Counted from the stretch's first letter, positions 6,498 through 14,925 are shown. The stretch: DNA of 32,649 nucleotides from DATFAS01 sp035254305 (GCA_035254305.1 DATFAS010000164.1:1-32649); one strand, 5' to 3'. Made by a program: numbers and translations. The notes: generated by a model from the letters alone, not told the origin.

Positions 6498-7709
6498 ATG
6501 AGGGACGCAACAGAACGGCTTGAAATGATCCAGAAGGAACCTTGGAAAAGAAACCTCTGGATCTTGTGGTTAGGTGTCATTCTTTCTAGTGCGAGCTATA
6601 CGATGGTTGTTCCCTTCTTACCCTTATACCTTCTTAAAATAGGGGTAGATGAGGGCTCTATTAAATTATGGTCAGGTGTCATTTTTTCTTCTGCGTTCTT
6701 TGTAGGGGCGATTATGGCTCCTTACTGGGGGGCAAGGGCCGATAAGTCTGGTAAACGTAGAATGGTGATTCGGGCAGGTATTAGCCTGTCTATTGTTTAT
6801 TTTTTAGGTGCATTGGTGCAAAATCCATGGGAGCTGTTAGCTGTCCGGATGGTTCAAGGATTTGTAAGTGGTTTTGTTCCTGCTTCGATGGCCATTGTGG
6901 CTACTACGATTCCCAAAAATAAAATGGGATGGAGTCTTGGGCTTATGCAGACGGCCAGTGCAACAGGAGGAATACTAGGACCATTATTTGGCGGTGCGCT
7001 GTCTCATCTCTTCGGCATGAGAATGTCCTTCGTTGTTGCATCATTAGTTATACTTATTGGCACAATAGCAGTATGGTTATTTGTTTATGAAAAAAAATCT
7101 ACTCAGGCAAAGCAATCTACAAGAATTGTTGAAGATTTCAAAGTTGCATGGGAGAATCGGCTGTTATTTCGTATGTTAGTGCTTTCCTTCATTGTTCAAA
7201 TCATAAATCTAATTCTACAACCTTTAATTACATTGTATGTCGCAGAGCTTCAAGGAGGCTTAGAAGGTGCAGAACTGTATTCTGGAGTTTTGTTTTCTCT
7301 TACTGGGATTGCTGGGATTATTGCTGCCCCTATTTGGGGAAGAATTGGACAGGAGAGAGGATATCTCAAAATTCTTTTTGTAGCCATGCTTGGAGCTGGG
7401 TTGATTTATTTATTTCAAATACTTGTAACGAAGATTTGGCAATTTGGTACTATCCAATTTTTATTTGGATTATTTTTAGCAGGAGTTGTTCCGGCGATCC
7501 AGGCCATTGTTGTAAATAATACAGAAGAGGATTTCCGGGGGCGGGCATTTGGGTTAACTACTGGTGCAAATCAATTAGGTGCAATGATTGGGCCGCTACT
7601 AGGAGGGTTGATTGGGTCCTACGCAGGAATTCGTTCGGTTCTTGTAATGACTGGAGTTTGCTTGTGTATGACAGCCTTATATGTACGGCGCCTGCGAATG
7701 GACCGATGA
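6498..7709 (+). CDS. MFS drug-type exporter, 12 membrane segments
   Basis: From ATG 6498 (GGAAGGAGG upstream) the product has 403 residues and twelve predicted helices in two halves. Motif A is present after helix 2 as GARADKSGKRR, with a weaker copy in the second half (GRIGQERGY). GGILGPLFGGAL near helix 5 is motif C, the antiporter signature of the DHA1 drug-proton antiporters. A likely role is proton-driven export of a drug or metabolite; the substrate cannot be told. An in-frame start at 6459 lies upstream of the ribosome site and is rejected. The gene stands alone and no regulator lies beside it. Confidence 0.88.
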   Translation: MRDATERLEMIQKEPWKRNLWILWLGVILSSASYTMVVPFLPLYLLKIGVDEGSIKLWSGVIFSSAFFVGAIMAPYWGARADKSGKRRMVIRAGISLSIVYFLGALVQNPWELLAVRMVQGFVSGFVPASMAIVATTIPKNKMGWSLGLMQTASATGGILGPLFGGALSHLFGMRMSFVVASLVILIGTIAVWLFVYEKKSTQAKQSTRIVEDFKVAWENRLLFRMLVLSFIVQIINLILQPLITLYVAELQGGLEGAELYSGVLFSLTGIAGIIAAPIWGRIGQERGYLKILFVAMLGAGLIYLFQILVTKIWQFGTIQFLFGLFLAGVVPAIQAIVVNNTEEDFRGRAFGLTTGANQLGAMIGPLLGGLIGSYAGIRSVLVMTGVCLCMTALYVRRLRMDR

Positions 7710-7746
7710 TGGAAAGGAAGGTAACTTAATATCAGTGATTTCTATC

Positions 7747-7789
7747 CCTTTCTTATGGTGATTTTTAGGAGCCATAAGAAAGGTTTTTT
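7747..7789 (+). terminator. intrinsic terminator after MFS gene
   Basis: A perfect 12-base stem, CCTTTCTTATGG (7747-7758) with CCATAAGAAAGG (7772-7783), followed by TTTTTT. The convergent DUF441 gene ends inside the T-tract and may use the same stem. Confidence 0.9.
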
Positions 7790-8240
7790 ATTTTTTTAAT
7801 TTGTAAAACTCGGCAAAAATAGCGGTCATTCCAGCAGCTGTTAGTGGGCCTACCGGTATTCCTTTTAGAAACAAGATTCCAAAGATCGACCCAATAACCA
7901 ATCCAATAATAATTTGAGGTTCGGTTCGCATAAGATTAAGGCCAAACCGATTAATATAAACAGCCACGGCCCCTCCAACTAAAGCAAGCCAGCCGTTTAT
8001 GGAAACAAAGAAAGGATAGATCCGATCCCAACTTATAGAACCGTTAGCGAAGGGAACTAAAACAGCTACCGTAAGAAATAATAAGCCTAATTCTAGACCA
8101 CGTCTCTCAATGGTAGGGAAGAACCGTTCTAGTGAAGTCAATTTGAAAATAAGCAGTAGACTCGCTGCTGTTGTAATGACACTAGATTTTCCAAACAAAC
8201 CTGTAATAATCAGAATGACTAACAATAACTCGCCGTTCAT
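7788..8240 (-). CDS. ytwI: DUF441 (UPF0756) membrane protein, YtwI-like
   Basis: A 150-residue protein with four to five membrane segments, matching UPF0756/DUF441. The first half contains LLLVILIITGLFGKSSVITTAASLLL. The C-terminal family signature is IIGLVIGSIFGILFLKGIPVGPLTAAGMTA. Length and topology are standard. The function is unknown in the family. The ATG has a GGAG site upstream. It is transcribed alone, convergent with the MFS gene. Confidence 0.9.
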   Translation of the reverse strand: MNGELLLVILIITGLFGKSSVITTAASLLLIFKLTSLERFFPTIERRGLELGLLFLTVAVLVPFANGSISWDRIYPFFVSINGWLALVGGAVAVYINRFGLNLMRTEPQIIIGLVIGSIFGILFLKGIPVGPLTAAGMTAIFAEFYKLKK

Positions 8241-8324
8241 TTGCTTATACTCCTGTCCGACCGACCTAAAAGAAATGTATGACAGGTTCTAACTATTTTA
8301 GACCATAAAATTAATAGAAAGATG

Positions 8325-8819
8325 CTATCCTTTCAATAAACGGTCCTTCTTACGGGCAATCAGTAAGTAGAGTATGAGGGTTACGAGTACCCCAAGCAAA
8401 TCAGGGCCTAACACATCAATGAGGTGGCCAGTCCTCCCGGCAATAAAGGATTGATGCCATTCGTCTGACCCGGCATAGATTATAGATGCTATGCCAGATA
8501 GAATAAGAGATTGCCCCAATCTCAGATTTGTTGATCTTAAAGTTTTCAATAAGAGAAAACAAAGGAGGGCATATTCACTTATATGACCAGCCTTGCGAAT
8601 TAGAAATTCAACAAAATCGTAGGGATTCTTCGAAGTAACATGATCCCCATCATAATAAAAATCAATTTTTGGTATTTTCGATTCGGACAATTGTAGATGC
8701 TCTCTTAAGTAAGGCTTGATATCTTGTTTTTTGTAGGGCTCAGCTGATTTATAGAAAATAAAGGACATAAATAAAACGGTAATAACGAACCAAAACCATG
8801 TTTTAGTGGATGTTTTCAT
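8325..8819 (-). CDS. VanZ family membrane protein
   Basis: A 164-residue protein with four membrane segments. The VanZ signatures are RKAGHISEYALLCFLL (about 76-91) and YAGSDEWHQSFIAGRTGHLIDVLGPDLLG. These are the conserved acidic/His motifs of the family, named after a teicoplanin-resistance protein. An extramembrane segment of about 50 residues lies between helices 1 and 2, as in many Bacillales VanZ-like proteins. The role is envelope-related but undefined. Its ATG lies 2 bases after the ypiB stop, and its AAAGGA site is inside the last ypiB codons, so translation is probably coupled. Confidence 0.88.
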   Translation of the reverse strand: MKTSTKTWFWFVITVLFMSFIFYKSAEPYKKQDIKPYLREHLQLSESKIPKIDFYYDGDHVTSKNPYDFVEFLIRKAGHISEYALLCFLLLKTLRSTNLRLGQSLILSGIASIIYAGSDEWHQSFIAGRTGHLIDVLGPDLLGVLVTLILYLLIARKKDRLLKG

Positions 8820-8821
8820 TT

Positions 8822-9397
8822 TTATTTCCTTTCTTCAAATTTGTTTAACCTGGCTATTTCCTGCTCAACTTTCCGCCTTTCATCTGTCAATCGTAGAAAT
8901 CCCTCTTTATCTCCATCTACAAGAGATTGGTCAATAAGCGAGATTAATTCTACTAATCTTGATTCCATGAGAGAGTGTTGAATCACTCGTTCACTCCATT
9001 TCTTTATTTCAACTGCTTCCATGGCCTCTTGGGTTGGGCCTTTCACAAGACGCTGATAATTATAATTTAATTGCTTCCCACGAAAGTGGAGCAGAAGATA
9101 AATATCATGTTTGGGATTATTTAGCAGGTATTGATAAGCTTCAGCCACATTATAGGAAATTCCCATTGAACCTTTAAAATATTTAAAGGGGGGCTGTGAA
9201 TTTGCACACGTCGTGGAAATCTCGATATTCTTCTCGTTAGGATGAATCACTTCTGTAAAATGTAGATTTTTCATAAGATGTGGGGAAGAGAGAATATAGT
9301 CCAATATTCTGCGAGCCTCCGTTTGACGAAAACGATAATTTCTTAAGAACCACTCCAAAAATGCTTTTTTTGTTTCTACCGAAACCCAGTGATTCAA
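8822..9397 (-). CDS. ypiB: YpiB/UPF0302 protein with C-terminal IDEAL domain
   Basis: I choose TTG 9397, which has GGTGGTG six bases upstream and gives MNHWVSVETKKAFLEWFL, in register with B. subtilis YpiB (MNQWVSVNDKKEFIRWFL). Earlier in-frame starts at 9406-9412 overlap the ribosome site. The 191-residue product has the UPF0302 domain (about 1-125) and an IDEAL domain at the end (SRLVELISLIDQSLVDGDKEGFLRLTDERR), a short helical module found in several Bacillales proteins. The function is unknown. It forms an operon with the vanZ-like gene. In B. subtilis the neighbours are ypiF and the qcr genes, which are absent here. Confidence 0.9.
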   Translation of the reverse strand: MNHWVSVETKKAFLEWFLRNYRFRQTEARRILDYILSSPHLMKNLHFTEVIHPNEKNIEISTTCANSQPPFKYFKGSMGISYNVAEAYQYLLNNPKHDIYLLLHFRGKQLNYNYQRLVKGPTQEAMEAVEIKKWSERVIQHSLMESRLVELISLIDQSLVDGDKEGFLRLTDERRKVEQEIARLNKFEERK

Positions 9398-9542
9398 TCT
9401 ATACACCACCAATTCTGTTGACTCCAGTTTTGCTTCTTCTATTATACTTGAAAAACAGCATTTGTAACTTAAGCATTGTTTTAGCCTAATTTCAACACCT
9501 TTTATAGGATGCTTGAATCAATTAATAGGAGAGTGAAGCTTC

Positions 9543-9818
9543 TTGGAAGAAGGAGGTGTGATTGAAAGATTGATTGAGGGTGAGATTTTCCAGCGATATT
9601 TATTGGAACTTGGTTTTTGTAAGTATTATGAATTAAAATGTTTAAGACATGTTCATGAGAATAAGGAAAAGTACGAGAAATATAGGGCAAGGTTTCTTCA
9701 ACATAAAAAAATAGCTCAGAAATATTATATGCAGATGAAGGAAATGGCTGTATATTCTGATTTCCTAGAGGATGAAAGCATTTTTACGGAGAGTAGCTTC
9801 TTGGAACGGAAGGATTAA
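9543..9818 (+). CDS. hypothetical protein, 91 residues, Lys/Glu/Tyr-rich
   Basis: I do not recognise this protein. The TTG at 9543 has AGGAGAG nine bases upstream. A second ribosome-like sequence (GAAGGAGGTG, 9549-9558) lies inside the frame, but its GTG is only one base away. The product is a likely helical hairpin with charged segments (LRHVHENKEKYEKYRARFLQHKKIAQKYYMQMKEMA). It has two cysteines (FCKYYELKC) and an acidic tail, and no membrane segment. It is divergent from ypiB and may share its regulatory region. Confidence 0.55.
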   Translation: MEEGGVIERLIEGEIFQRYLLELGFCKYYELKCLRHVHENKEKYEKYRARFLQHKKIAQKYYMQMKEMAVYSDFLEDESIFTESSFLERKD

Positions 9819-9839
9819 TTTCTGACACTAGCCTGATGG

Positions 9840-9902
9840 GAAAAGCTTCCACTAATGATGAATTCGACTACTTCTTCGAAAGGGCTTCGATAGAAGCTTT
9901 TC
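9840..9902 (+). terminator. possible hairpin terminator after the 9543 gene
   Basis: GAAAAGCTTC (9840-9849) is an exact inverted repeat of GAAGCTTTTC (9893-9902). The 43-base loop is long, and the following TTATT is a weak U-tract. Confidence 0.4.
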
Positions 9903-10024
9903 TTATTGAGAAATTCTTACTCTAGCGGTAGTATTAAAATATCAAAGAGGATTGGATATTAAGTTTACATAAAATTTGTTATGTTTGGTGTGGTTAACTT
10001 ATTTTTTGATAGAAAGGATCTTTC

Positions 10025-11305
10025 ATGAAAAAAGTTGTCTTCTTTATTGTCCTTTTATTGCCAATTCTATATGCCGTGGCTTTTTCTGAGAAAATTCAAT
10101 TTGCGGATATTTCCTCCCATTGGGCTAAATCAGTCATTGAGAAGGGAGTAGACGAAGGAATTGTTAAAGGATATCCAGATGGTAGCTTTCGCCCAGATCA
10201 ATCAGTTACACAATCAGAGTTTATTGCCCTTCTGATACGAATTTTTCCCAACGCACAGAAAGACTCTGTGGATTGGTCTAACACTCATGCATCTAGTCAA
10301 TGGACCGATTCGATAGAGAATATCATTCAACAATACCATATTCCAGTAGGGAAGACATTAACAAATCCTATTACTCGTATGGAGGTGGCTCAGATCATAG
10401 CTAGTGCTGAGGGATATCATTACGATAATCAAGGTGCCATTGCCTACCTTTATGATCAAGGATTATCACAGGGACGTTCCTCACAAACGATTGAAGGATT
10501 TGATGGTGGGGGTACACTGACTCGGGCAGAGGCGCTTGCCTTTATCATGAATATGAAGGAAAAGGGATTAACCAATGAAATGAAGAAGAGGCCAGATCAA
10601 TTATCTTGGTGTTCTTCGGTAGGAAAATACAAGGATGCAACTTTAGTAGCTTTGGGAGATTCCATCACCTATGGTTTGAATCTAGAACCTAAAAATTCAA
10701 ATCCATCCAGTAGAGCATTTCCTTCATTGTTGGCTGCGGATGAGAAATATAAAGTAGTAAATCTCGGTATTCCTGGTTGGACGACAAAGGATTTATTAAA
10801 GGCTCTGGAGACGGAGAAATTCCAATCTGCAATTAATGAGGCAAGGGTTGTTACTCTTGACATTGGTAGTAATGATTTAATCGAGGGATCGGCTGGTATT
10901 CTCGATCAGTTAAAGAAGGATCAAACCTACAAGCCATCCGATCAAGAAGTGTTTAATCAGATGATTGTTTCGGAGGAAAAATTATATACAGATCTACCAC
11001 TGATTATTAAAAAAATTCATCAACTAACGGATTCACCAATAGTGATCTACACATTGTACAACCCAATACCAAACAGTCAAGGATTTGAATATATTCATCA
11101 ATTGAATGAACAAATTCTTTATCCTATTAATCAATTAATAAGGGATCTTGCTACAGAAGATCAGCAACTACTGCTTGCCGATGCTCATCATGCATTCCAA
11201 GGTAAGGAGATTAGCTTTATTCGTGTATTATCAGAGGATATTCATCCGACAATCCAAGGGCATAAGGAACTTGCACGGATCGGGGAGCAAGCCCTTCACC
11301 CATAA
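10025..11305 (+). CDS. secreted SLH-domain SGNH/GDSL hydrolase
   Basis: A 426-residue surface protein. Residues 1-20 form a signal peptide. Residues 25-180 carry three SLH repeats (FADISSHWAKSVIEKGVDEGIVKGYPDGSFRPD, then weaker copies ending in TRMEVAQII and TRAEALAFIM), which anchor proteins to cell wall polymer. Residues 200-426 form an SGNH esterase domain: Ser212 in GDSIT, the glycine/Asn blocks NLGIPG and GSNDL, and Asp405/His407 in DIHPT. All catalytic residues are present. A likely role is removing acyl groups from envelope glycans or lipids at the cell surface; the substrate is unknown. The ATG has AAAGGA upstream. Confidence 0.88.
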   Translation: MKKVVFFIVLLLPILYAVAFSEKIQFADISSHWAKSVIEKGVDEGIVKGYPDGSFRPDQSVTQSEFIALLIRIFPNAQKDSVDWSNTHASSQWTDSIENIIQQYHIPVGKTLTNPITRMEVAQIIASAEGYHYDNQGAIAYLYDQGLSQGRSSQTIEGFDGGGTLTRAEALAFIMNMKEKGLTNEMKKRPDQLSWCSSVGKYKDATLVALGDSITYGLNLEPKNSNPSSRAFPSLLAADEKYKVVNLGIPGWTTKDLLKALETEKFQSAINEARVVTLDIGSNDLIEGSAGILDQLKKDQTYKPSDQEVFNQMIVSEEKLYTDLPLIIKKIHQLTDSPIVIYTLYNPIPNSQGFEYIHQLNEQILYPINQLIRDLATEDQQLLLADAHHAFQGKEISFIRVLSEDIHPTIQGHKELARIGEQALHP

Positions 11306-11401
11306 TTGACTAGGAAGTGAATTGGAACAAAAATATAAAATGGATTGATCGACAGAATCCGTACGAAACTTGTCTGAATCTGCGCTTGCCTAGGAAATAA
11401 C

Positions 11402-11432
11402 AAGAAGCCAAGAATTTATTTCTTGGCTTCTT
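11402..11432. terminator. bidirectional terminator, SGNH gene / glyS
   Basis: AAGAAGCCAAGAA (11402-11414) pairs perfectly with TTCTTGGCTTCTT (11420-11432) around a 5-base loop. T-rich sequence continues on both sides. Confidence 0.75.
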
Positions 11433-11437
11433 ATGTT

Positions 11438-12820
11438 TTAAAATTTAATTTTTTCGTTTATAAAGCTTTTTAGCTCACTAATTGGCATTCTAGTTTGCTC
11501 CATTGTATCGCGATCACGAACAGTAACTTGTCCATCTTGCTCGGATTCGAAGTCATAGGTGATGCAATATGGTGTACCAATTTCGTCGTGACGACGGTAA
11601 CGTTTCCCGATTGATCCCGCTTCATCGTAATCAACCATGAAGTCCTCAGATAACTCTGCAAAAACTTTAAGTGCACCTTCAGATAATTTCTTGGATAGTG
11701 GGAAGATTGCTGCCTTATAAGGTGCAAGGGCAGGGTGGAAGCGAAGCACTGTTCGGCTATCTCCACCTTCAAGCTGTTGTTCTTCAAAAGCATCGATCAA
11801 GAAGGCAAGAGTGACTCTGTCAGCACCTAGGGATGGTTCAATACAATAAGGGACATAGCGTTCGTTTGTTTCCTGATCAATATAGTTGAAATCTTCACCA
11901 GAATGTTCCATATGCTGCTTGAGGTCATAGTCTGTACGATCTGCGATTCCCCATAGTTCACCCCAACCAAATGGAAATTTATACTCAATATCTGTTGTTG
12001 CATTACTATAATGGGAAAGTTCATCATCAGAGTGATCTCTTAAGCGAATGTTTTCTTGGTTTACACCTAAATTAAGCAACCATTCATGGCAGTAGTTCCT
12101 CCAATATTCAAACCACTTAAGATCCTCACCAGGCTTACAGAAGAATTCGAGCTCCATTTGTTCGAATTCACGCGTACGGAAGGTGAAGTTTCCTGGTGTA
12201 ATTTCATTACGGAAGCTTTTACCAATTTGTCCAATTCCAAAAGGTAGTTTCTTTCTCATGGTACGCTGAGCATTTTTGAAGTTTACAAAAATCCCCTGTG
12301 CGGTTTCTGGACGAAGAAAAATTTCATTGCTGCTTGATTCGGTAACCCCTTGGAAAGTCTTGAACATGAGGTTAAACTGACGGATTTCTGTAAAATCTTT
12401 GCTTCCACAATCTGGGCAAGAGATCTGGTGTTCTTCAATCAACTTAGCCATTTCTGCAAATGACAAACCGTCAACAATTAGCTCTATCCCTTTTTCTTGA
12501 AGTGCATTTTCAATTAATTTATCGGCACGGTGGCGTGCTTTACAGTTCTTACAATCAATCATAGGATCATTAAAGTTACCTACATGCCCGGAGGCTACCC
12601 AAGCTTTTGGGTTCATCAGGATGGCAGCATCCAATCCAACGTTGTAGGGAGATTGTTGGATGAATTTTTTCCACCAAGCTTTCTTCACATTATTCTTTAA
12701 TTCAACTCCAAGGGGACCGTAATCCCATGTATTGGCAAGTCCTCCATATATCTCAGATCCGGGAAAAACAAAACCCCGATGCTTGGCAAGAGCCACAACT
12801 TGGTCCATAGTAACACTCAT
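11438..12820 (-). CDS. glyS: glycyl-tRNA synthetase, dimeric class IIa type
   Basis: A 460-residue enzyme that charges tRNA-Gly, of the alpha2 type shared by eukaryotes, archaea and many Firmicutes, not the tetrameric GlyQ/GlyS type. It begins MSVTMDQVVALAKHRGFVFPGSEIYGGLANTWDYGPLG, the typical start with class II motif 1 nearby. A zinc-like site CKNCKARH...CPDCGSK follows. Motif 2 is FRNEITPGNFTFRTREFEQME, and motif 3 lies in SLGADR. The C-terminal anticodon-binding domain is at about 355-460 (LAPYKAAIFPLSKK). A T-box leader on the same strand controls it. The ATG has AAGGAGAG upstream. Confidence 0.96.
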   Translation of the reverse strand: MSVTMDQVVALAKHRGFVFPGSEIYGGLANTWDYGPLGVELKNNVKKAWWKKFIQQSPYNVGLDAAILMNPKAWVASGHVGNFNDPMIDCKNCKARHRADKLIENALQEKGIELIVDGLSFAEMAKLIEEHQISCPDCGSKDFTEIRQFNLMFKTFQGVTESSSNEIFLRPETAQGIFVNFKNAQRTMRKKLPFGIGQIGKSFRNEITPGNFTFRTREFEQMELEFFCKPGEDLKWFEYWRNYCHEWLLNLGVNQENIRLRDHSDDELSHYSNATTDIEYKFPFGWGELWGIADRTDYDLKQHMEHSGEDFNYIDQETNERYVPYCIEPSLGADRVTLAFLIDAFEEQQLEGGDSRTVLRFHPALAPYKAAIFPLSKKLSEGALKVFAELSEDFMVDYDEAGSIGKRYRRHDEIGTPYCITYDFESEQDGQVTVRDRDTMEQTRMPISELKSFINEKIKF

Positions 12821-12851
12821 TTGTTCATTCTCTCCTTGTATTTAGAAAATT

Positions 12852-12894
12852 AAAAAACTCCCATCCCTAGGCAATTAGCGCCTAGGGACGGGAG
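12852..12894 (-). terminator. T-box-controlled terminator of the glyS leader
   Basis: A 15-base stem (12880-12894 with 12858-12872, one G-U pair) and a run of six Us on the minus strand. Confidence 0.9.
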
Positions 12895-13077
12895 TTAAAA
12901 CCCGCGGTTCCACCCTAGTTGACACACCGAAAGAGTGCATCCACTTTTAACAAACCTGTAGCTCTAGATTGCCGTTTCACTAAAGTATTCTTCTAGGCTT
13001 CCACTATCCCTAGATCGCTGATAAGAAGGGAGCTTTAGTTACTATTAATCCTTCACAGCCACAATCATCTTCTGATG
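12852..13077 (-). ncRNA. glycine T-box riboswitch of glyS
   Basis: The minus strand contains the exact T-box AGGGTGGAACCGCG (12903-12916), whose UGGA pairs with the 3' end of uncharged tRNA. The stem I apical region reads GGATAGTGGAAGCC. On the 3' side of stem I, AACGGCAATC offers GGC (12971-12973) as a glycine specifier codon. The element ends in a long terminator stem (12858-12894) with a U-tract (12852-12857). When uncharged tRNA-Gly binds, the antiterminator should form and glyS be read. The specifier assignment is from position and family pattern, not from folding. Confidence 0.93.
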
Positions 13078-13083
13078 GCAATA

Positions 13084-13112
13084 ATCTTACAAAAGATTAT
13101 AGGAAAAGTCAA
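13084..13112 (-). promoter_or_regulatory. glyS leader promoter
   Basis: On the minus strand TTGACT (rc of 13107-13112), 17-base spacer, TAAGAT (rc of 13084-13089). The start would be near 13077, just upstream of T-box stem I. Confidence 0.65.
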
Positions 13113-13170
13113 TGTTGGAAAGAGGATTTTTAAGTTGGCCTTCTATTTTATTTATTTCCCTTTGATGTGT

Positions 13171-13176
13171 TAAAAT
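13171..13176 (+). promoter_or_regulatory. lgt -10 element (extended)
   Basis: TGTTAAAAT gives an extended -10; the -35 region is poor. It lies downstream of the first in-frame start (13167), which supports the TTG at 13224 as the real start of lgt. Confidence 0.45.
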
Positions 13177-13223
13177 GGGAGAAAAGTTCTCTCATTATAG
13201 TGAAGAAGGAGGTAATACAAGAA

Positions 13224-14000
13224 TTGCGAGTTATTTTGTTTCATATCGGTAACTTTCCTGTAAGAGCTTATGGACTCATCGTTGCCATTGCCATATTACT
13301 AGCCATAGGCGTTGCCTATTCCCTTGCTAAAGGTACGAAATATCAAAAACATATAACGGATTTGGGTTTCTATGTTGTTCTTGGAGCCATTCTTGGAGCC
13401 CGTTTGTGGGAAGTCATCTTTTTTGAATGGGGTTATTATTCTCAGCATCTACTAGAAATTTTTATGATTTGGTTGGGGGGACTATCCATCCAAGGAGGGT
13501 TAGTGGGTGGATTTGTAACGGGTGCAATCTATACATGGTATCACAAGCTTAACTTCTGGGAGTTTGCGGATCTTGTTGCACCAGCGATTGTTTTTGGACA
13601 GGGTGTTGGAAGAATTGCCTGCTTTATGAATGGTGATGCTTTTGGTTCCCCTACAGATTCTAATTTTGGCGTGGTGTACCCACCTGGGACCATCGCATAT
13701 GAAACATACGGTTCTAAGCCTTTATATCCGGCAGAGGTATGGGAAGGACAGATGGATTTTGTTATCTTTGGGCTCCTGCTTATGTTGAGAAACAGCAGAA
13801 CATGGGTTCAAGGATATATGTTCCTTGCCTACAATATTCTTTATTCTTTAGGAAGATTCCTTCTTGAAATGATGCGTGGTGATACGCCAAGATACATGTT
13901 AGGATGGACAGCCGCACAATGGACAAGTGTTTCGGTTATCATTATATCTTTACTACTTATGGTATATTTGAACATAAGGAAATCGGATTCATTAAGGTAA
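13224..14000 (+). CDS. lgt: prolipoprotein diacylglyceryl transferase (Lgt), variant active site
   Basis: TTG 13224 has AAGGAGGT ten bases upstream and gives a 258-residue multi-span protein. Family signatures are FPVRAYGLIVA, GARLWEVIFF, WLGGLSIQGGLVGG, GVGRIACFMNGDAFGSPTD and GRFLLEMMRGD. Lgt moves diacylglycerol onto the lipobox cysteine of prelipoproteins at the membrane. Compared with E. coli Lgt, the important His103 appears as Gln90, Asn146 as Cys133 and Glu151 as Asp138; the Arg/Glu pair near the C-terminus is kept. Such changes may mark a Gram-positive subgroup or a paralogue with another lipid-transfer role. It is divergent from glyS. Confidence 0.85.
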   Translation: MRVILFHIGNFPVRAYGLIVAIAILLAIGVAYSLAKGTKYQKHITDLGFYVVLGAILGARLWEVIFFEWGYYSQHLLEIFMIWLGGLSIQGGLVGGFVTGAIYTWYHKLNFWEFADLVAPAIVFGQGVGRIACFMNGDAFGSPTDSNFGVVYPPGTIAYETYGSKPLYPAEVWEGQMDFVIFGLLLMLRNSRTWVQGYMFLAYNILYSLGRFLLEMMRGDTPRYMLGWTAAQWTSVSVIIISLLLMVYLNIRKSDSLR

Positions 14001-14086
14001 AATATACACTTTTTCTTCTCAGGTGAAGGATTTTCCTGCCCCCTTTGTTGAATATATTTATTAAGTAGTGAATAGGGGGTTTGCTT

Positions 14087-14776
14087 GTGAGTAAATGGAC
14101 GAAAGTAAAATACTACCTGTCCGGTACGATTACCGGTGCTATTTTATTCTCTGGAATAGCCTATGCATCCACTTCTATCGATGTGGAGTTTAAGCCAATT
14201 AAGTTCTATTTTGATATGGTGAAGAGAAATCCTCCCGAGGATAAGCAGGGTTTTATCTATAATGGGACTACTTATGTACCTCTTCGTTTTCTATCAGAAA
14301 ACCTTGGACATATGGTTCACTGGGATGGGGATACCTCTAGTATCTATCTCGGTAAGCAACCGCAAAATGTAAGTCTATTGGACTTACTACCAGCATCATC
14401 AAAACAAAATGATGTGAAATCTGTTTCACAATTTGTGACTAGTGGGAATGAGACCTATGATCACACATTGAAATTTGGTGTGAGGAATGACCAATTTGTT
14501 GCGGGGTCTATGGATAATGAATACCAGTTGGATGGCAATTATCTGAAATTCGAAGCCTTACTTGCACCGGAGTCAGTATGGAGTCAATCCGAAAATAACG
14601 GACAAGCAGGATATATAAAGATTTATGGGGATGGAGATTTGCTCTATAGCTATGATCTTTACTCCAATATTAAAGAGCCCGTTAAAATTGGAGTGGATTT
14701 AAGCGAAATCAAGAAACTTCGAGTTGAAGTCAAAGGATATGAAATTGGCTTAATTCAACCGTCTTTATTGAAATAA
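14087..14776 (+). CDS. secreted protein with copper-amine-oxidase-type stalk domain and NPCBM-like domain
   Basis: GTG 14087 has AGGGGG seven bases upstream and gives 229 residues; TTG 14081 is too close to that site. A signal peptide (VKYYLSGTITGAILFSGIAYAS) precedes a stalk segment typical of Cu_amine_oxidN1 proteins: IKFYFDMV...FIYNGTTYVPLRFLSENLGHMVHWDGDTSSIYL. The last 120 residues resemble NPCBM carbohydrate-binding domains: YQLDGNYLKFEALLAP, IKIYGDGDLLYSYDL, and VGVDLS-like KIGVDLSEIKKLRVEVKG. I see no catalytic domain, so a wall- or sugar-binding role is likely. The second domain call is from pattern only. Confidence 0.72.
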   Translation: MSKWTKVKYYLSGTITGAILFSGIAYASTSIDVEFKPIKFYFDMVKRNPPEDKQGFIYNGTTYVPLRFLSENLGHMVHWDGDTSSIYLGKQPQNVSLLDLLPASSKQNDVKSVSQFVTSGNETYDHTLKFGVRNDQFVAGSMDNEYQLDGNYLKFEALLAPESVWSQSENNGQAGYIKIYGDGDLLYSYDLYSNIKEPVKIGVDLSEIKKLRVEVKGYEIGLIQPSLLK

Positions 14777-14795
14777 GAACTTGTTTTAGAAATAC

Positions 14796-14828
14796 CTCGG
14801 TGCTATTAACCCTAGTACCGAGTTTTTT
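14796..14828 (+). terminator. intrinsic terminator
   Basis: CTCGGTGCTA (14796-14805) pairs with TAGTACCGAG (14813-14822, one G-U), followed by TTTTTT. Confidence 0.87.
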
Positions 14829-14858
14829 ATTACTATTGAAAAGCTATTTAAACAATTC

Positions 14859-14887
14859 TTGATAAATAGAATCGTTATGAATATGAT
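14859..14887 (+). promoter_or_regulatory. promoter of the TSUP permease gene
   Basis: TTGATA (14859-14864), 17-base spacer, TATGAT (14882-14887). Confidence 0.6.
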
Positions 14888-14925
14888 AGAAAAGATAAAC
14901 GATAGAAAATAAGGGAAAGGACAAC

